Source: Strix aluco | Taxonomy: Eukaryota; Chordata; Aves; Strigiformes; Strigidae | Direction of reading: 5' to 3' | Assembly (NCBI RefSeq): GCF_031877795.1 | Contig: NC_133971.1 | Coordinates: 7,768,784-7,832,783 of the forward strand | Length of the DNA: 64,000 nt | Shown: in pieces, positions 49,443 to 64,000 of the stretch | Numbering within the stretch: the stretch's first letter is position 1 | How the letters are laid out: every line of letters begins with the position of its first letter | The notes under the pieces: model-generated | What the model saw: only the letters and a program-made list of their open reading frames with translations | Told to the model about the DNA's origin: nothing | Database searches by the model: none | Translations under genes and position numbers: made by a program

Positions 49443-49617
49443 CTTTTCATATTCACTATTCTCTCCAACTCCTTTGATTTATGAGCTGCCTTCTTCAAGA
49501 TTTCTTCAGGAATATCTGCCAGTTTGGCAACATTTAGCCCGTAACTCCTTGCAGAGACTCCTTTAGTTATTTGATAAAGAAAAGTGATAAATTCAGGATT
49601 CTCTTCATCTTCAGATC
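49443..49617 (-). CDS. MSH3: MSH3 exon (equivalent to human exon 23)
   Basis: It encodes the segment after the ATPase core. It opens by completing a split Gly codon, then SEDEENPEF, followed by [10 protein letters not shown] (a core beta-strand/helix region of MutS ATPases). Next come [20 protein letters not shown] and [11 protein letters not shown], the helix-turn-helix that mediates MSH2-MSH3 dimerisation. The exon is 175 nt (57 whole codons plus two bases at each end). It is bounded by TTTTTTGTAG and AAAAG/GTAAGA splice sites, and both phases match the neighbouring exons. The N-terminal acidic stretch is shorter than in human MSH3, where this loop is variable. Frame, motifs and spacing leave little doubt. 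Confidence 0.97.
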
Positions 49618-52058
49618 CTACAAAAAATAAAACCAAAATCAAAAACTCCTCTGTTATGTTAATAATAATGTAGTAGACCAAAGACCAAAATGGCAAAGAC
49701 TGTGATCTCATTCATTCATGCTTCCTGTGTGATTTATTCCATTGCAGAAATAGGAAAGAAAAATGTTTCCTTGAGACCACGCATTTTACTTACCACAATT
49801 AATTCCCACAATTAAGAAGTCCATAACTACAGCACAACAAAAAGTTTGCTGCCTGCCAGGAAACTAAGAGCCATAGAAAATGCTTATGAAAAACCAAAGG
49901 TTAGGATGGTGGATCTTCTGGTAGGGATTCTTTCTATTCCATGACACTAAGATGAAAACATAATAGCCATCATTATAAGTCTGATTACTCCTTCCTCTTC
50001 AGACATCCTTGTTGCATCTCTGCACAACCCAGACCTTGTGTAAAGACCAGAAAAACTATGGGGTCATTCATTGCCATTCATTCATCTGTCTTAAAAATGC
50101 ATGTTTTTGGAAACAATGAAGATTTCCATATATGCTGATGACTCAAGCTGATTTGATCTGAGTGATCCAAGCCAAAGATTGGAAAAAAATATGCCATAAA
50201 TCTCACCTTAAATAAAACAATTAAAATGTTAAGACAGAAGGTGCTAAAGACACAGGCAGAGTAAGAAACATAGATGTGTCATTGCTCGCAAGCTGTGGTA
50301 CTATACCTATCATGCTTTCTGTAGCAAAATAGTAAAGATTACATTGGCCTGAAGGTTCAGGTCAACTAACACTGAAAGTAGAAATGCTGAAGCAGCACAC
50401 TGAAACACAAAGTATAGTGTTTCATGTACACAATATTTAAGGAATAGTAAATACTGAATGTTGGCAACATCTCAACTGCCTGAAAGTATCAGAGATCAAC
50501 AGTTCAGTTAATGAACTCTGTGAGAAAAGGACATGCTGATGCTCAGAGGAGTGATGCTCTTAACTGGGAACATCAGCGTGGCCAGATAGTGCTGACATAA
50601 ACACAACATTACTTTGACTACCTGTGCTCAAAGTTAACACATTTCAGGGATCCCCGCTTCTAGTACTAGACAGAATACAAAAGCCGAAATCTCCCTCTAG
50701 CCAAACCCTAAATTTTTAAAATGACTCTCCAAAAAACATTTTATAAGTGGTAAGATTATATATTTAAACATATTATTTAGTGACAAATGCTAAAGTGCCC
50801 TGTCCCAATTAGTTTACAACGTAAGCATAATAATACAATTTTAAGAATGAATTAGAGGGAAGGTTAATGGCAAATACCATGCCAATTCTTAAAAAAATTC
50901 TAGGAATGATTCAGGGAACAGGCCATTATTAGGCAAAGCAGGAAAACCAGAATAAAAGCGGAATTGTCAAGCACCTGATTAAACCTGATACATCAAGAAA
51001 AAAAAAAGCAAAGCAGTTTGTATGAAGGGAAATCCTGTATCACAAATCTGTTGTAAATTTGGAAGACATGTGAGTAAGAGATGCAGTGGATAAACTGCAT
51101 GCAGATTTTCAAAAGAGTTTTGACAAGAGTCCTGCATTAAATGCTCTTCTGAAAAGCAGCCATAACCTAAAAGGAAGACCTTTGCATTTGTAAATAATTG
51201 GTTAAAAGATAAGAAACAGACGTTAACAGTCCGTTCTCACCATGAAGGGTGATCATCACTAGGTTAGACAGAGTTACTCAACATACCCATTGTCATACAA
51301 GAAAAAGAGCTAAGCAGTAAGATGACAAACTTTACCGAATCTACTAACTAATTCAGAGCAACCGTGGGAAGAAGGAAAAATGCTGTTGTTCTTCTGCTTG
51401 GTAAAACCAGAACTGAATGGGATTATGATAAACAATCTACAAAATTAAGCATGGCACAGAAAGGATGAACAGAGATTATTCTTTTGCCTCTTCTAATTCA
51501 AGAACTGGGAGCATCAAGTGAAGCTACATGTTGTTTCAAAAGAGTTTCAAAATAAACAAGAGGAGGTGGTTCTTCACACAATGCAGTGTTAAATTTTGGA
51601 GCTCCTTGACACAGTAGGATGAAGATGCTAAAAGTACAGAAGGATACTCAGGGAAACTAGACAACCTTGTTGAAATGAAATCCATTGAAGATACTAAAAA
51701 ACAGAAAACACATGTAGCTCTTGAAGCCCCCTAAATAGCAAATGTTTGCAGACAGTGAGATCCTTTAGAGAAAGAGTTGCCATATGTTTGATCCTAATCC
51801 TTTGAATTAGGCTACTGTGAAAAGTTGGATACTGGGCTGGATGAATATTTTATCTGATCTAGCTCAGTCATCCTTATATTAATAAGATTACAGAGAAATG
51901 GTTCTTCAGTTTTCAAGCCCCCCAAAATGTGTGTATAGACTGATACTCTAGTGAGTTTGGATATATCACTTTCATGTGGAGGTTTAAATTACTGTAACAA
52001 TTTTACAACTTCTGCCTATACCTATAGTGCCAGAATCTCAGGTGGATTTATACTGTAC
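49618..52058 (-). other. MSH3 intron 22
   Basis: A 2,441-nt AT-rich intron with donor GTACAG (52053-52058) and acceptor TTTTGTAG (49618 side). It has no recognised repeat and no further exon. Confidence 0.85.
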
Positions 52059-52188
52059 CTTTTTGTTCAGCACTCTCTTCCTCATTCACCAAGAAAGCCA
52101 TGTGGTAATTACCAACTTTTTCTGGATACACCTTCTCTAGCTCACAAACTGAGGGATAGTGAGTGACAAACAGAGTCAGTGACTCCAC
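52059..52188 (-). CDS. MSH3: MSH3 exon (equivalent to human exon 22), histidine-switch exon
   Basis: It reads [20 protein letters not shown] and then [19 protein letters not shown], ending one base into a Gly codon. TLFVTHYP carries the conserved His of the ABC-type ATPase H-loop/switch that contacts the gamma-phosphate. NYHM is the following conserved MutS strand. The exon has 43 codons plus one base (130 nt). The acceptor is ATTGTTGTAG and the donor is AAAAAG/GTACAG, a weaker donor than those of the neighbouring exons. It is separated from the Walker B exon by only 209 nt, and the reading phase is continuous (GAT | GTG GAG). Confidence 0.97.

Positions 52189-64000
<11,812 letters not shown>

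Overview
The window is ordinary nuclear DNA of a bird. Two copies of the 3' end of an avian CR1 LINE are present on the + strand (6490-7275 and 29727-29852). Both genes are vertebrate orthologues with canonical GT/AG splice sites. In mammals MSH3 and RASGRF2 are adjacent and transcribed in the same direction, MSH3 first. The same order and orientation is seen here, with both genes on the minus strand. I expect this segment to be on the avian Z chromosome, because human 5q11-q14 genes generally map there. That is background knowledge, not something read from the sequence.

Layout. Positions 1-15922 lie in intron 1 of RASGRF2. This stretch holds an old minus-strand CR1 reverse-transcriptase fragment (about 1685-2110), a younger 5'-truncated CR1 (6490-7275), a C18 tract, a perfect 20-bp palindrome and a G-quadruplex-type tract. 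RASGRF2 coding exon 1 is 15923-16207 (95 codons, start of the PH domain). It sits in a strong CpG island of about 15600-17330 that must carry the promoter and the 5' UTR. About 17331-45940 is intergenic. No gene could be supported there. It contains an ancient minus-strand CR1/L3-like LINE (about 28270-28860), a short CR1 3' end (29727-29852), an unclassified purine-rich block (20930-21560) and simple repeats. The 3' end of MSH3 occupies about 45941 to 64000: four coding exons at 46263-46371, 49443-49617, 52059-52188 and 52398-52584. They correspond to human exons 24 to 21 and encode the last 199 complete residues, including the Walker B motif, the histidine switch and the C-terminal dimerisation helices. 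Positions 52585-64000 are part of the intron upstream of the Walker B exon. The Walker A exon is not in the window.

MSH3 is the MutS-beta subunit that pairs with MSH2 to recognise insertion/deletion loops. RASGRF2 is a Ca2+/calmodulin-regulated Ras/Rac exchange factor. They are neighbours by synteny and are not known to work in one pathway.

I found no sign of an undescribed system, CRISPR array, prokaryotic operon or intact mobile element. The observations most worth checking are around the RASGRF2 promoter: a (GGGC)n sense-strand repeat just upstream of the start codon, a C20/G18 inverted homopolymer pair, and a short upstream ORF. The unclassified purine-rich block and a local CpG-richer ORF-bearing patch in the intergenic region are also worth checking.
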